A DNA stretch of 64,000 nucleotides from Thermanaerovibrio velox DSM 12556 (GTDB lineage: Bacteria; Synergistota; Synergistia; Synergistales; Synergistaceae), in NCBI RefSeq assembly GCF_000237825.1, contig NZ_CM001377.1, forward strand, positions 1,426,001 to 1,490,000, written 5' to 3'. Made by a program: the position numbers and the translations under genes. Positions 56,389 to 64,000 of the stretch are shown one piece after another (within the stretch, counting starts at the first letter, position 1; each line of letters begins with the position of its first letter). Under the pieces are notes generated by a model. That model did not search any database and was not told the origin of the DNA. It saw only the letters and a list, made by a program, of their open reading frames with translations.

Positions 56389-56853
56389 GTGAGCTCACGG
56401 GCGGATCTCACGACGGAAATATTAAAGGCCCGGGCGGTTAAACTATCCCGTAGACCGCAGACAGAAGAACGGCTGATCTCCATGCTCATGTTCATCAGGA
56501 TGGGCAAGAGACTGGGCATACCGGCCTCCAAGGGGGGGGAGATAGTCCGCCTCAAGATCGGGTATACTCCTCTGCCCCTAACCAGTCCCCATTTGGCCGG
56601 GGTGTTCAACCTGAGGGGCAGCATCGTGCCCCTAATAGACCCGTCCCCCCTGGCGGGCATATCCGGCTCCGGAGAGATCCAGGTGGCCATGATCATCCAT
56701 AACCGCAAGGGGCCCTTCGGCATAGGATTTGACAGACTGGAGGGGCTGGTAAGCCTAAGCTCATCGGCGGTCCGAGAGGTGCGAGGCTCGGGCCCGGTCA
56801 GGTGGATGCTCGATGACGTCCCCATACTCGATCCGGATCTCATATCCCCCTGA
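56389..56853 (+). CDS. cheW: CheW-domain coupling protein (second)
   Basis: A 154-residue CheW protein with a 30-residue basic N-terminal extension (ARAVKLSRRPQTEERLIS). The SH3-like core includes LMFIRMGKRLGIPASKGGEIV, HLAGVFNLRGSIVPLIDPSPLAG and MIIHNRKGPFGIGFDRLEGLV. GTG 56389 follows GGGGGGATTAAG. Two separate CheW proteins flanking cheR is the gene arrangement B-C-D of Wsp systems. After its stop, 132 bases with a CATAAT -10 candidate precede the receptor gene. Confidence 0.88.
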   Translation: MSSRADLTTEILKARAVKLSRRPQTEERLISMLMFIRMGKRLGIPASKGGEIVRLKIGYTPLPLTSPHLAGVFNLRGSIVPLIDPSPLAGISGSGEIQVAMIIHNRKGPFGIGFDRLEGLVSLSSSAVREVRGSGPVRWMLDDVPILDPDLISP

Positions 56854-56985
56854 ACAGCCCCTGCCCCCTTAACAGGGCAAAAGGAGCCGGTCACCTAGGG
56901 TTTTTACATCCTATAGAGCAAATTCATCTGCTTAGGCAAAAGCATAAATAAAATCTAACATAATAGAATCTTAGGAGTGATGACC

Positions 56986-58659
56986 ATGAAGATTACCATA
57001 AGGATCAAGCTCCTGGGCCTCATCACATTAGCATCCCTCTCCCTTATGTGGCTTGGATTCACCATGTGGGGGAACATGGTCCAGGCAAAAAGGATGTACG
57101 AGGAACAGCAAATGGTCCAAAGGGCCCTCATGCTGGCGGAAAGGATAAATTATAAAAGGATGGAGGTAAGGAGCATCTTCATATCCGCCCTTAGCGACCA
57201 AACAAACAAACTGTACGGAGAGGACTTGCCTCAAAACCTCCGTAGGAAGAGAGAGGCAATAGACCAGATGGGGCGGGACGTGGACGATCTGTTAAGTAAC
57301 CCGTACATAAGATCTAACCCCAAGGAACTGTCCATGGCGGAGCATCTGAGGGACCACTACCTAAAGTGGCGGCGGGAGCACGAAGAGGTGGACAAAATCC
57401 TATGGGACTTGAGCCAGAGCGGGAGCAGGTCCTCCAGGGAAAAGGTCTACTCCGGGGGGATGAACAAGATAAAAGATCTGTTCGAGTTATCCAATCAGTT
57501 CGGGGAAGAGGCGGACGCCTTCGTCAACTTCATGACATCCGAGGCCTCGGCAAAGGCGTTAGAATCCGCAGAAAGGGCAAAGAGATCCGCCGTGATGTCG
57601 ATCATAGGCCTTGGGATCATAATCACCGCCATCATGTCCTCGGGATACCTCCTGGCCTTCAGGGTATCATCCGTAATCCGATGGGCCTCCCACGCCATGG
57701 AGAAGATAGCTTCCCGTAGTATAGATTTAACGGTTCCCCAGGATTTCCTCAGACGATCCGACGAGGTAGGGGACATTGCTAGGTCCTTGGAGCAGCTCCT
57801 TACCGCCCTAAGGGAACAGATATCAGAGATGGGCACGGCGTCAAAGACGTTAACCGACACGTCGATCAAGATCAGCAGCACGGTGTCCCAGGTGGCGGCA
57901 TCCACGGAGGAGAACTACTCCGCCATAACAGAGAGCTCCACTTCCATGGAGGAGATCAAGGCCACCGCAAGGAGCACCGCCAAGAGGATGGAGGAGGCCA
58001 CGCAGCTTTCCCGGGACGGGCTTGATCTGGTGATAAGGGCAAACGAGGCCGTAACGGGGCTTCTAAACTCCCTCAAGGCGATAATGGAGCGGATGGACTT
58101 CATCTCCGGCACGATAGTCAAACTTAACGACCGCAGCAGGGAGATAATGGAGATAGCGGACACCGTTGAGGACCTGGCGGATCAGTCAAACCTGCTGGCG
58201 GTGAACGCGGCGGTGGAGGCCGCCCGCTACTCCGACGGGGGCAAGGGTTTTGCGGTGGTGGCCCAGGAGATCAAGGAGCTTGCGGAGCAGTCCAAGCAGT
58301 CCGCTAAGGAGGTGAAGCACAAGCTCGAGGAGGTCCTGCGGGCCACGTCATCGGCGGTCATGGCCACAGAACAGGGCATGAAGGCGGTAGCCGAGGCGGA
58401 GAAGCACACCGAGCCCGTAAAGAACTCCATGGACCAGATGGCCCGTCAGCTGGGGGAGATAGCCCAGATGGCGGGGCAGATCCTCAAGGCCAACCAGGAC
58501 CTGTTCATAGGGGTTGATCAGGTGAACCTGGCGCTGGAGCAGATCCGCACCGCCAGCAAGGAAAACTTGGATGCCATGAAGGCCCTTGAGTCCTCTGCGA
58601 TTGAGCTAAAGGCCCAGGGGCAGAAGCTGATTCAAATCGTGAACGAGTACAAGCTCTAG
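56986..58659 (+). CDS. Methyl-accepting chemoreceptor (WspA-like)
   Basis: A 557-residue transmembrane receptor with TM1 near residues 10-27 (LLGLITLASLSLMWLGFTMW), a periplasmic four-helix-bundle-type sensor domain (about 35-195), TM2 (VMSIIGLGIIITAIMSSGYLLAF), a HAMP domain (EKIASRSIDLTVPQDF...) and the methyl-accepting signalling hairpin with its tip NLLAVNAAVEAARYSDGGKGFAVVAQEIK (in parts). No recognised small-molecule-binding PAS or Cache domain is evident; the helical sensor is like that of WspA. ATG 56986 has AGGAG eight bases upstream. It is the only receptor gene in the cluster, hence a single-input array. Confidence 0.93.
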   Translation: MKITIRIKLLGLITLASLSLMWLGFTMWGNMVQAKRMYEEQQMVQRALMLAERINYKRMEVRSIFISALSDQTNKLYGEDLPQNLRRKREAIDQMGRDVDDLLSNPYIRSNPKELSMAEHLRDHYLKWRREHEEVDKILWDLSQSGSRSSREKVYSGGMNKIKDLFELSNQFGEEADAFVNFMTSEASAKALESAERAKRSAVMSIIGLGIIITAIMSSGYLLAFRVSSVIRWASHAMEKIASRSIDLTVPQDFLRRSDEVGDIARSLEQLLTALREQISEMGTASKTLTDTSIKISSTVSQVAASTEENYSAITESSTSMEEIKATARSTAKRMEEATQLSRDGLDLVIRANEAVTGLLNSLKAIMERMDFISGTIVKLNDRSREIMEIADTVEDLADQSNLLAVNAAVEAARYSDGGKGFAVVAQEIKELAEQSKQSAKEVKHKLEEVLRATSSAVMATEQGMKAVAEAEKHTEPVKNSMDQMARQLGEIAQMAGQILKANQDLFIGVDQVNLALEQIRTASKENLDAMKALESSAIELKAQGQKLIQIVNEYKL

Positions 58660-58670
58660 GAGACCGGCCC

Positions 58671-60887
58671 ATGGAGGACAGCTTCCTTGAAGAGCTTCGC
58701 AGGGACTTCGCTGTGGAGGCAACGGAGTACCTCTCGACCATAAGGGATATACTCCAGGATCCTAAGTCATTCGAGGATCCCAAAATGATCGAAGAGGCCT
58801 GCAGGATTTTTCACAACTTGAAGGGGGCCTCCCAAACCGTCGGCTACCCCAGGGTATCCCTTTTGTGCCAATCCATGGAGTCCCTCCTATCCGCCGCGAG
58901 GAAGGGGAGCCGAAGCATCACCCCCTCTGACCTTCCCGTGATAGCCTCCGGCCTGGAAACCCTTGAATCCCTCATAAACGGGACAGACGTACCCATTGAA
59001 GCGGTGGCAAGGGGGGTTGAGGACCTTCTCAGCGGGAAGGTCCCATCACCCACCAACAAGACCCCGCAAGAAGCCTCGGACGCCGCCGGCCAAGCCGCGG
59101 CGGCTGCACAGGAGGAGCACCACGCATCCGGCGCTGAAAACTCGGCAAGCGCCGAGGTCCCCGAGGTCGAGAAGGCATCGGCCGAACCGGAGCCCCAAGG
59201 GGTTCCGCCGGCCGCGGAAGAGGCACCCCCCATTCAGCCGGCAGAAAGGGTGGATCCCCAGGGGCACCAAGACCTTCAGCGGGAACATGACGACACCGTA
59301 AGGGTAAGGTTCAAGGACGTGGAAGAGTTCATCACCCTCTTGGAGGACCTCATGTCCCTGCGCCTCTACGCGGCCCAGAAGGCGGAACAGCTCTTCAGCG
59401 TCGCATCGGAGGATAAGAGCTGCGCTGAAGCAAGGCCCGTCATCCGGGGGCTCCGGGAGGACCTATCCGCCATGGACAGGGCCATAAAGACCCTCATGCA
59501 AAAGGCCCGGGACATGGGAATGATAAGGGGTGACTGGCTGCTAAGGTTCCTTAAAAACTCCGCCGTGGGGCTGGCAATTAAGCTCTCCAAGTCGGTAGAC
59601 GTACATGTGTCGGGCGGAGACGTAAGGTTGGACCGAAGGGTCATGGAGACTCTAAAGGATCCCCTCATGCACCTCATACGTAACGCCATGGACCATGGGA
59701 TCGAGTCCCCGGAGGAAAGGGAAAAACAGGGTAAGCCAAGGTCCGGGACCATCTGGATATCCATATCGGCCGACGGAAGCGACTGCATGGTGACCGTGAG
59801 GGATGACGGAAGGGGCATGGATCCCGAAGCGATAAAGGCAAAGGCCTTAAAGGATGGACTCATATCCCTAGAGCAATCCTCTTCAATGGGCACGGAAGAG
59901 GCACTGCACCTGATTTTTCAGTCCGGGTTCTCCACCGCCCAGGGCGTATCGGATGTCTCCGGCCGGGGGATAGGGATGTCCATAGTGAGGGAGGCACTGG
60001 ATAAGATCGGGGGTACCATCAAGATAGCGACATCAAAGGGCCTTGGAACCGAGTTCTCTATTCGGTTCCCATCCACGGTGAGGACCTACCGGGGGGTCAT
60101 GGTTAGGGTGGGGAGTCAGGTCTTCAGCATACCCTCATCACAGGTGTCAATGGTGTACGCCATTAAAAACAAGGACCACCAGGCCATGGGGATCGCCATG
60201 GGGAAGGAGAGATACCTTCCCGCCATAGACCTCAAGGACCTGTTTGGTCTTAAGGGCAACTCATCCTCCCCATCCAAGCCTCAGGGGGTGGTGATACTCT
60301 CCTCCGATGGGGAGGAGGCCGGGGTGATCAAGGTGGATCAGATCCTCGGGGAGCATGAGGGGATCGTAAAGGGCCTTGGGACCTTCCTGGGCAAGGTTAG
60401 GTTCTTCGTAGGTGGTACCATCCTGGGATCGGGGATTGTATTGCCGGTCCTGGACGTGAAAGACCTGCTGGACTCCATTGACAGGGACTCCGCCCCCTTC
60501 GTGGAGGAGAAGACTTCGGGGCCCAAGAAGGTTCTGGTGGCGGAGGACTCGGTCACGTCCAGAGCCCTCCTTAAGAACATCATAGGTTCCCTGGGCTACC
60601 AGGTTGTGACCGCCTCGGACGGGCAGGACGCTTGGGAGAGGCTGTCCAAGGAGGACTTCGACCTGGTGGTGACCGACGTGGAGATGCCTCGAATGGACGG
60701 GATAGGGCTGCTCAAGCGCATAAGATCCAATCCGCCCACCAGCAGGCTGCCGGTCATCGTGGTCACCTCCCTGGACTCCCAAGAGCAGGTTAAAATGGGG
60801 ATGGAGGCCGGGGCGGACGTGTACATCTCGAAGAAGGACTTCGACCAGGACAAGCTTAAATCCCTGATATGGGGGTTCCTCGGGTGA
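58671..60887 (+). CDS. cheA: Hybrid CheA histidine kinase with C-terminal receiver (WspE-like)
   Basis: A 738-residue hybrid kinase. An HPt domain carries phosphorylatable His48 (IFHNLKGASQTVG). A long Ala/Pro/Glu linker (about 120-210) has no recognisable CheY-binding P2 domain. The dimerisation and ATPase region shows HLIRNAMDHGIESPEEREKQG (N box), VRDDGRGMD and SGRGIGMSIV. A CheW-like regulatory domain follows (about 465-600), and a receiver domain at 612-738 has the phospho-Asp in LVVTDVEMPRMDG. A CheA with an attached receiver is a hallmark of Wsp/Frz/Pil-type pathways. The gene starts 11 bases after the receptor stop. The receiver probably tunes phosphate flow to the cognate regulators. 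Confidence 0.94.
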   Translation: MEDSFLEELRRDFAVEATEYLSTIRDILQDPKSFEDPKMIEEACRIFHNLKGASQTVGYPRVSLLCQSMESLLSAARKGSRSITPSDLPVIASGLETLESLINGTDVPIEAVARGVEDLLSGKVPSPTNKTPQEASDAAGQAAAAAQEEHHASGAENSASAEVPEVEKASAEPEPQGVPPAAEEAPPIQPAERVDPQGHQDLQREHDDTVRVRFKDVEEFITLLEDLMSLRLYAAQKAEQLFSVASEDKSCAEARPVIRGLREDLSAMDRAIKTLMQKARDMGMIRGDWLLRFLKNSAVGLAIKLSKSVDVHVSGGDVRLDRRVMETLKDPLMHLIRNAMDHGIESPEEREKQGKPRSGTIWISISADGSDCMVTVRDDGRGMDPEAIKAKALKDGLISLEQSSSMGTEEALHLIFQSGFSTAQGVSDVSGRGIGMSIVREALDKIGGTIKIATSKGLGTEFSIRFPSTVRTYRGVMVRVGSQVFSIPSSQVSMVYAIKNKDHQAMGIAMGKERYLPAIDLKDLFGLKGNSSSPSKPQGVVILSSDGEEAGVIKVDQILGEHEGIVKGLGTFLGKVRFFVGGTILGSGIVLPVLDVKDLLDSIDRDSAPFVEEKTSGPKKVLVAEDSVTSRALLKNIIGSLGYQVVTASDGQDAWERLSKEDFDLVVTDVEMPRMDGIGLLKRIRSNPPTSRLPVIVVTSLDSQEQVKMGMEAGADVYISKKDFDQDKLKSLIWGFLG

Positions 60888-60924
60888 CCGGGACGGGCAG
60901 ATCCGTAAGGAGGTAAGGCGGTTA

Positions 60925-61950
60925 ATGGGGATAAAGGTGCTGGTGGTGGACGACTCCCTCTCCTTCAGGCGATACATGCGCATGGGGTTATCCTCCCTTC
61001 CGGAGGTGGAAACGGTCACCCTCACGGAGTCCGGGGAGGAGGCACTGGAGGTGCTGACCCTTTCAGGGGGACGCTTCGACCTGGTTACAATGGACGTAGA
61101 GATGCCGGGCATGGGAGGCATGGAGGCCATAAGGCGGATAAGGTCCCGTTGGGAAATTCCGGTGCTGGTCATATCCTCCCTGTGGTCCCCCGGTGAGGTG
61201 GCACTGACGTTCAAGGCCTTCGAGGCCGGCGCCTTCGATGTCCTAGCGAAGCCCGCCCCAAGGACCGATCCCAATACCTTCGCGCGAAGGATCATCTCCA
61301 CCGCAATGCCGGTGATCAACCGCACCCAACCGATGGGGGGGATAAAACCCAGGGAACTCAAGGTCCCCTCACCGCCGGCTAAGAAGCCCTACCAGATAAA
61401 GGTGATAGCCGTAGGGGCCTCCACCGGAGGCCCCAAGGCCACGCTGGAGCTCCTGTCCGCCCTTCCGGCCCCCCTTCCGGTGCCGCTTCTGTTGGTTCAG
61501 CACATGAGCACCGGCTTTGATGAGGGCTACGTAGAGTGGATAAAAACCGCTTCGGGCCGCAAAATTCAACTGGCTCGGGACGGGGAGGTCCCCTCCAGCG
61601 ACACCGTGATCGTGGCCCCCGCGGGACGCCACATGGAGCTCAACAAGGGCAGTATAAGGCTCACCGATGGCCCCCAAAGCCACGGGGTAAAACCGTCGGT
61701 CTCGGTGCTCTTCAAATCCCTCCTTAACGAGCTGGGGGGCAGCTGGTGCGGCATACTCCTCTCAGGCATGGGATCCGACGGGGCCCAGGAGCTAAAGGCC
61801 GCAAGGGAGACGGGGGCACTCACGCTGGTGCAGGACCCTGAGTCCTCGGTGGTCTGGGGGATGCCCGGGGAGGCCTGGCGGATCGGGGGCGCTGATATGA
61901 TGCTAGCTCCCTTAAGGATGGGAGAGTTCATAAGAAACGTGATACATTAA
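60925..61950 (+). CDS. cheB: CheB methylesterase with receiver domain (WspF-like)
   Basis: A 341-residue protein with a receiver domain at 1-120 (phospho-Asp57 in LVTMDVEMPGMGG) and a C-terminal methylesterase domain. The esterase triad is Ser167 (VGASTGGP), His194 (LVQHMSTGF) and Asp286 (SGMGSDGAQ). It removes receptor methyl groups and gives adaptation feedback. In Pseudomonas, loss of WspF locks the pathway on and raises cyclic di-GMP, so this gene is expected to be the negative regulator here. ATG 60925 follows AAGGAGGT. Confidence 0.95.
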   Translation: MGIKVLVVDDSLSFRRYMRMGLSSLPEVETVTLTESGEEALEVLTLSGGRFDLVTMDVEMPGMGGMEAIRRIRSRWEIPVLVISSLWSPGEVALTFKAFEAGAFDVLAKPAPRTDPNTFARRIISTAMPVINRTQPMGGIKPRELKVPSPPAKKPYQIKVIAVGASTGGPKATLELLSALPAPLPVPLLLVQHMSTGFDEGYVEWIKTASGRKIQLARDGEVPSSDTVIVAPAGRHMELNKGSIRLTDGPQSHGVKPSVSVLFKSLLNELGGSWCGILLSGMGSDGAQELKAARETGALTLVQDPESSVVWGMPGEAWRIGGADMMLAPLRMGEFIRNVIH

Positions 61951-61995
61951 TCCCAATCAAGGGGTTAAGCACCTAGAAGAAGGGACCGGTGAGGG

Positions 61996-63378
61996 ATGAT
62001 ATTGGACAAGTTCCTAAACCCCAACAGCCACACGATAGCCCTTGCGGAGGACAGCCCCACCCAGGGCAGGGGGCTTAAGAGCATCCTCGAAAAGGAGGGC
62101 TTCAACGTCCTATGGTTTCGGGACGGACAAGAGGCCCTTGAGCACATAAAATCCATGGACCAACCTCCGTCCATCATCATATCCGACGTGGTGATGCCCA
62201 GGATGGACGGGTTCGAGCTGGTGAGGAACCTAAAGTCCCATGAGGCCACCAAGAACATCCCGACGATACTGCTGACCGCCCTATCGGACCCCATAGAGGT
62301 TATAAACGGCCTTAAGGCCGGGGCGGATAACTTCCTGGTGAAACCATCTTCCCCGGAGCAGATCTTGAAGCAGGTCTTCTACCTGATAAACCAGAGCAAC
62401 CTGGGGGATTACGATGATTATCAGGCAAGGGTGGTCTTGGAGGTCAACTTCAGCGGCCAAGTGCATCAGATAACCGCTCATAAGATGCAGATAGTGAACC
62501 TCATCTTCTCCCTCATAGACTCCTCATCCGCGTCCGCCCAGAAGCTGAGCGACCTGTTGTTCCGCCAGCAACAGCTGGAGGAGGACAGACGGACCCTGTT
62601 CAACAACCTGCAGCATGTTCTAGGTTCCATGGATGACGGGATAATCGTGGTGGATCCATCGGGCCAAGCGGTCTACTCCAACTCATCCGCCCAGGCCATA
62701 ATGGGTGAGGTGGGGGCGGAGGGCCTGCTGGCCTCCCTGCCCGAAGGTGAAGGGGAGATACGGTTTACCCTCCAGGACGGAAGCCCCCTGGTGCTGGACG
62801 TAAAGCACTCCACGGTCTTGTGGGACGGAGTTCAGTGCCGGATGTCGGTTCTAAGGGACGTAACCGAGCTGGTGATCCTGAGGGATCAGCTCAAAACCCA
62901 AGCGGTGACGGATGCCCTAACGGGCCTTTACAACCGCCGGGGGTTCACCGAGGCGGCCAGCATCGTTTTAAAGCAGGCCAAAGAGGCCTGCAAGCCCGTC
63001 TCCATGATATACATGGACCTGGACGGCTTCAAGAACGTGAACGACACGTTAGGACATCACGCGGGGGATCAGCTCCTGGAGGAGATGGCCCAGGCCATGC
63101 GCGAGTCCTTCAGATCCCAGGACCTCTTGGGGCGCATCGGGGGGGACGAGTTCGCCTGCTTCCTGCTCCACCAGGAGGGGTTAAACCCCGAGGAACTGAT
63201 ACACCGGCTGGAAGCTAGACTTACGGCCCGGCACAATGCCATATCCGTAAGCTACGGCATATCCCATGACCAGCCCGGCGGATCCAAGACGCTGGAGGAG
63301 ATGATGATAGAGGCGGACAGGGCCATGTACCAGCATAAGGAGGGCAAGAAGGCGAGCAGAATGGGAGCTTACGCTTGA
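61996..63378 (+). CDS. Response regulator diguanylate cyclase, REC-PAS-GGDEF (WspR-like)
   Basis: A 460-residue output protein. The receiver domain (1-125) has phospho-Asp64 in IISDVVMPRMDG; a coiled linker and PAS-like domain lie at about 195-295 (MDDGIIVVDPSGQAVYSNSSA); the GGDEF domain (300-455) has an intact active site GGDEF at 382-386. The inhibitory I-site RSQD (373-376) stands five residues before it, so product inhibition is likely. It should make cyclic di-GMP when phosphorylated by the hybrid CheA. Unlike Pseudomonas WspR it has an inserted PAS module. It is the last gene of the chemosensory operon. Confidence 0.93.
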   Translation: MILDKFLNPNSHTIALAEDSPTQGRGLKSILEKEGFNVLWFRDGQEALEHIKSMDQPPSIIISDVVMPRMDGFELVRNLKSHEATKNIPTILLTALSDPIEVINGLKAGADNFLVKPSSPEQILKQVFYLINQSNLGDYDDYQARVVLEVNFSGQVHQITAHKMQIVNLIFSLIDSSSASAQKLSDLLFRQQQLEEDRRTLFNNLQHVLGSMDDGIIVVDPSGQAVYSNSSAQAIMGEVGAEGLLASLPEGEGEIRFTLQDGSPLVLDVKHSTVLWDGVQCRMSVLRDVTELVILRDQLKTQAVTDALTGLYNRRGFTEAASIVLKQAKEACKPVSMIYMDLDGFKNVNDTLGHHAGDQLLEEMAQAMRESFRSQDLLGRIGGDEFACFLLHQEGLNPEELIHRLEARLTARHNAISVSYGISHDQPGGSKTLEEMMIEADRAMYQHKEGKKASRMGAYA

Positions 63379-63452
63379 GCCGAGGAGCTCCCCAGGTACC
63401 GCAGCGGCCAAGCCGAAGCAGCGTCTCGTCAGCGAACCAGCCGTAGGGAGCT

Positions 63453-64000
63453 TCAGCGTCGGCGACTCCGCCGCCTCCTCGTCAACAGCGTGGACTGCCG
63501 TCTTTCCCTCTTCTTGAAAAGCCGGAGCCCCGGCAAGGAGGGTTTGAAGAACACGACAAGCCCCAGGGCCACCGACGTCCCAGCCCCTCCAAGGAGGATC
63601 CAAAGGGTCCCTCCCCCCATGCCGCCAAAAGCATGATCAGAACTCTCAGGACCCTGATCGGGCTTCTGGTCGGGGCTTGGTCGGGGGGCCTCTTGAACCG
63701 GCTTCTTATCAGGCCCCTGTTGGGGGGCCTTCTGATCTGGCTTTTGATCGGGGCCCTGTTGGGAGACCTCATGACCTGACTTCTTAGATGATACATCAGG
63801 CACCTCCGGTAGGCCCAAGAGCCCCGTTGGGAGGTGAATGCTCTTAACGGCATCCACCACCGAGCCCCAAAGGGACCTCAGGCCCCCCCCTATCCCCCAG
63901 CGGAAGGGTTTGCTTAGCCCTAGGTCAACCACCTTGAGGCCGTCGGGGCCGAAGAAGAACACCTGACCGTCCTGGTTTACGTTGTTTACCTCGTAGTTGG
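63453..64000 (-). CDS. Partial exported/membrane protein with Pro-Gln-Asp repeat, 5' end outside the window
   Basis: The frame is open to the right edge (at least 182 residues). The visible part starts NYEVNNVNQDGQVFFFGPDG and reads into a region with imperfect repeats of QQGPDQKPDQKAP type (about 63650-63780). It ends with one hydrophobic segment (TLWILLGGAGTSVALGLVVFF) and a very basic tail (RRRRSRRR). This looks like the C-terminal half of an extracytoplasmic protein with a Pro-rich spacer and a C-terminal membrane anchor. No family recognised. It converges on the diguanylate cyclase gene, leaving 74 bases between stops. Confidence 0.75.
   Translation of the reverse strand, partial: NYEVNNVNQDGQVFFFGPDGLKVVDLGLSKPFRWGIGGGLRSLWGSVVDAVKSIHLPTGLLGLPEVPDVSSKKSGHEVSQQGPDQKPDQKAPQQGPDKKPVQEAPRPSPDQKPDQGPESSDHAFGGMGGGTLWILLGGAGTSVALGLVVFFKPSLPGLRLFKKRERRQSTLLTRRRRSRRR

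Noticed and set aside
1-64000. CRISPR arrays, insertion sequences, prophage genes, tRNA or rRNA
   Set aside because: No regularly spaced repeats, transposase or integrase motifs, or tRNA-like cloverleaf with CCA or T-loop sequences were recognised by eye; a covariance search could still find a tRNA that I missed.

Overview
The window is a GC-rich (roughly 60%), densely packed bacterial chromosome segment. It has many TTG and GTG starts and strong purine-rich ribosome binding sites. The gene content fits a strictly anaerobic, amino-acid- and purine-fermenting diderm such as a member of the Synergistota (Thermanaerovibrio-like): indolepyruvate oxidoreductase with phosphotransbutyrylase, a TAXI-TRAP transporter, DUF1576, and AGCS and NSS sodium symporters. 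That assignment is an inference from gene content, not from a marker gene. No rRNA, tRNA, CRISPR array or insertion sequence was recognised.

1-20260 is a purine and oxamate catabolism island. One leftward operon (regulator, ygeX, ssnA, ygfK) starts at a near-consensus promoter at 5871-5899 and runs off the left edge. A second, very long leftward gene run begins near 18413: nitrilase-family amidase, class III CoA-transferase, allH, fdrA (allF), a detached FdrA C-terminal domain, allG, cyclase-family hydrolase, xdhB, xdhC, xdhA and an NCS2 permease. A hairpin terminator lies between the cyclase gene and xdhB. A PucR-type regulator is divergent from it at 18695, across an intergenic region with three dyads. 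The genes imply uptake and oxidation of xanthine or urate-type purines, then breakdown to oxamate, carbamoyl phosphate, ammonia and diaminopropionate-derived pyruvate. allG is disrupted by two +1 shifts in G tracts.

20250-32302 is mixed housekeeping and membrane genes: an MFS (UMF1-like) permease, an ABC-F ATPase with an apparent CTG start, a DUF1576 membrane protein with an internal duplication and a coupled 20-codon leader ORF, an EamA exporter, a cold-shock protein, a YqjD/YqjE-like operon, a nitroreductase, a sodium:neurotransmitter-type symporter and two small unknown proteins.

32452-41524 covers 2-keto-acid oxidation (ptb-iorA-iorB), a 2[4Fe-4S] ferredoxin, two exported CsgG/FlgT-like proteins and a TAXI-TRAP transporter. 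41734-48863 is envelope-related: a GT2 glycosyltransferase, two LtaS-like sulfatase-fold proteins, an alanine/sodium symporter with a structured leader, and a frameshifted PNPOx-family gene.

48910-63378 has a leftward glycogen operon (glgB, malQ, stand-alone HPt protein, ornithine-cyclodeaminase-like gene). Divergent from it is an eight-gene rightward set: sirtuin, cheW, cheR-TPR, cheW, MCP, cheA-REC, cheB, REC-PAS-GGDEF. Apart from the sirtuin, this has exactly the part list of the Pseudomonas Wsp surface-sensing system, so its output is probably cyclic di-GMP rather than flagellar switching. A partial exported protein with a Pro/Gln-rich repeat reaches the right edge.
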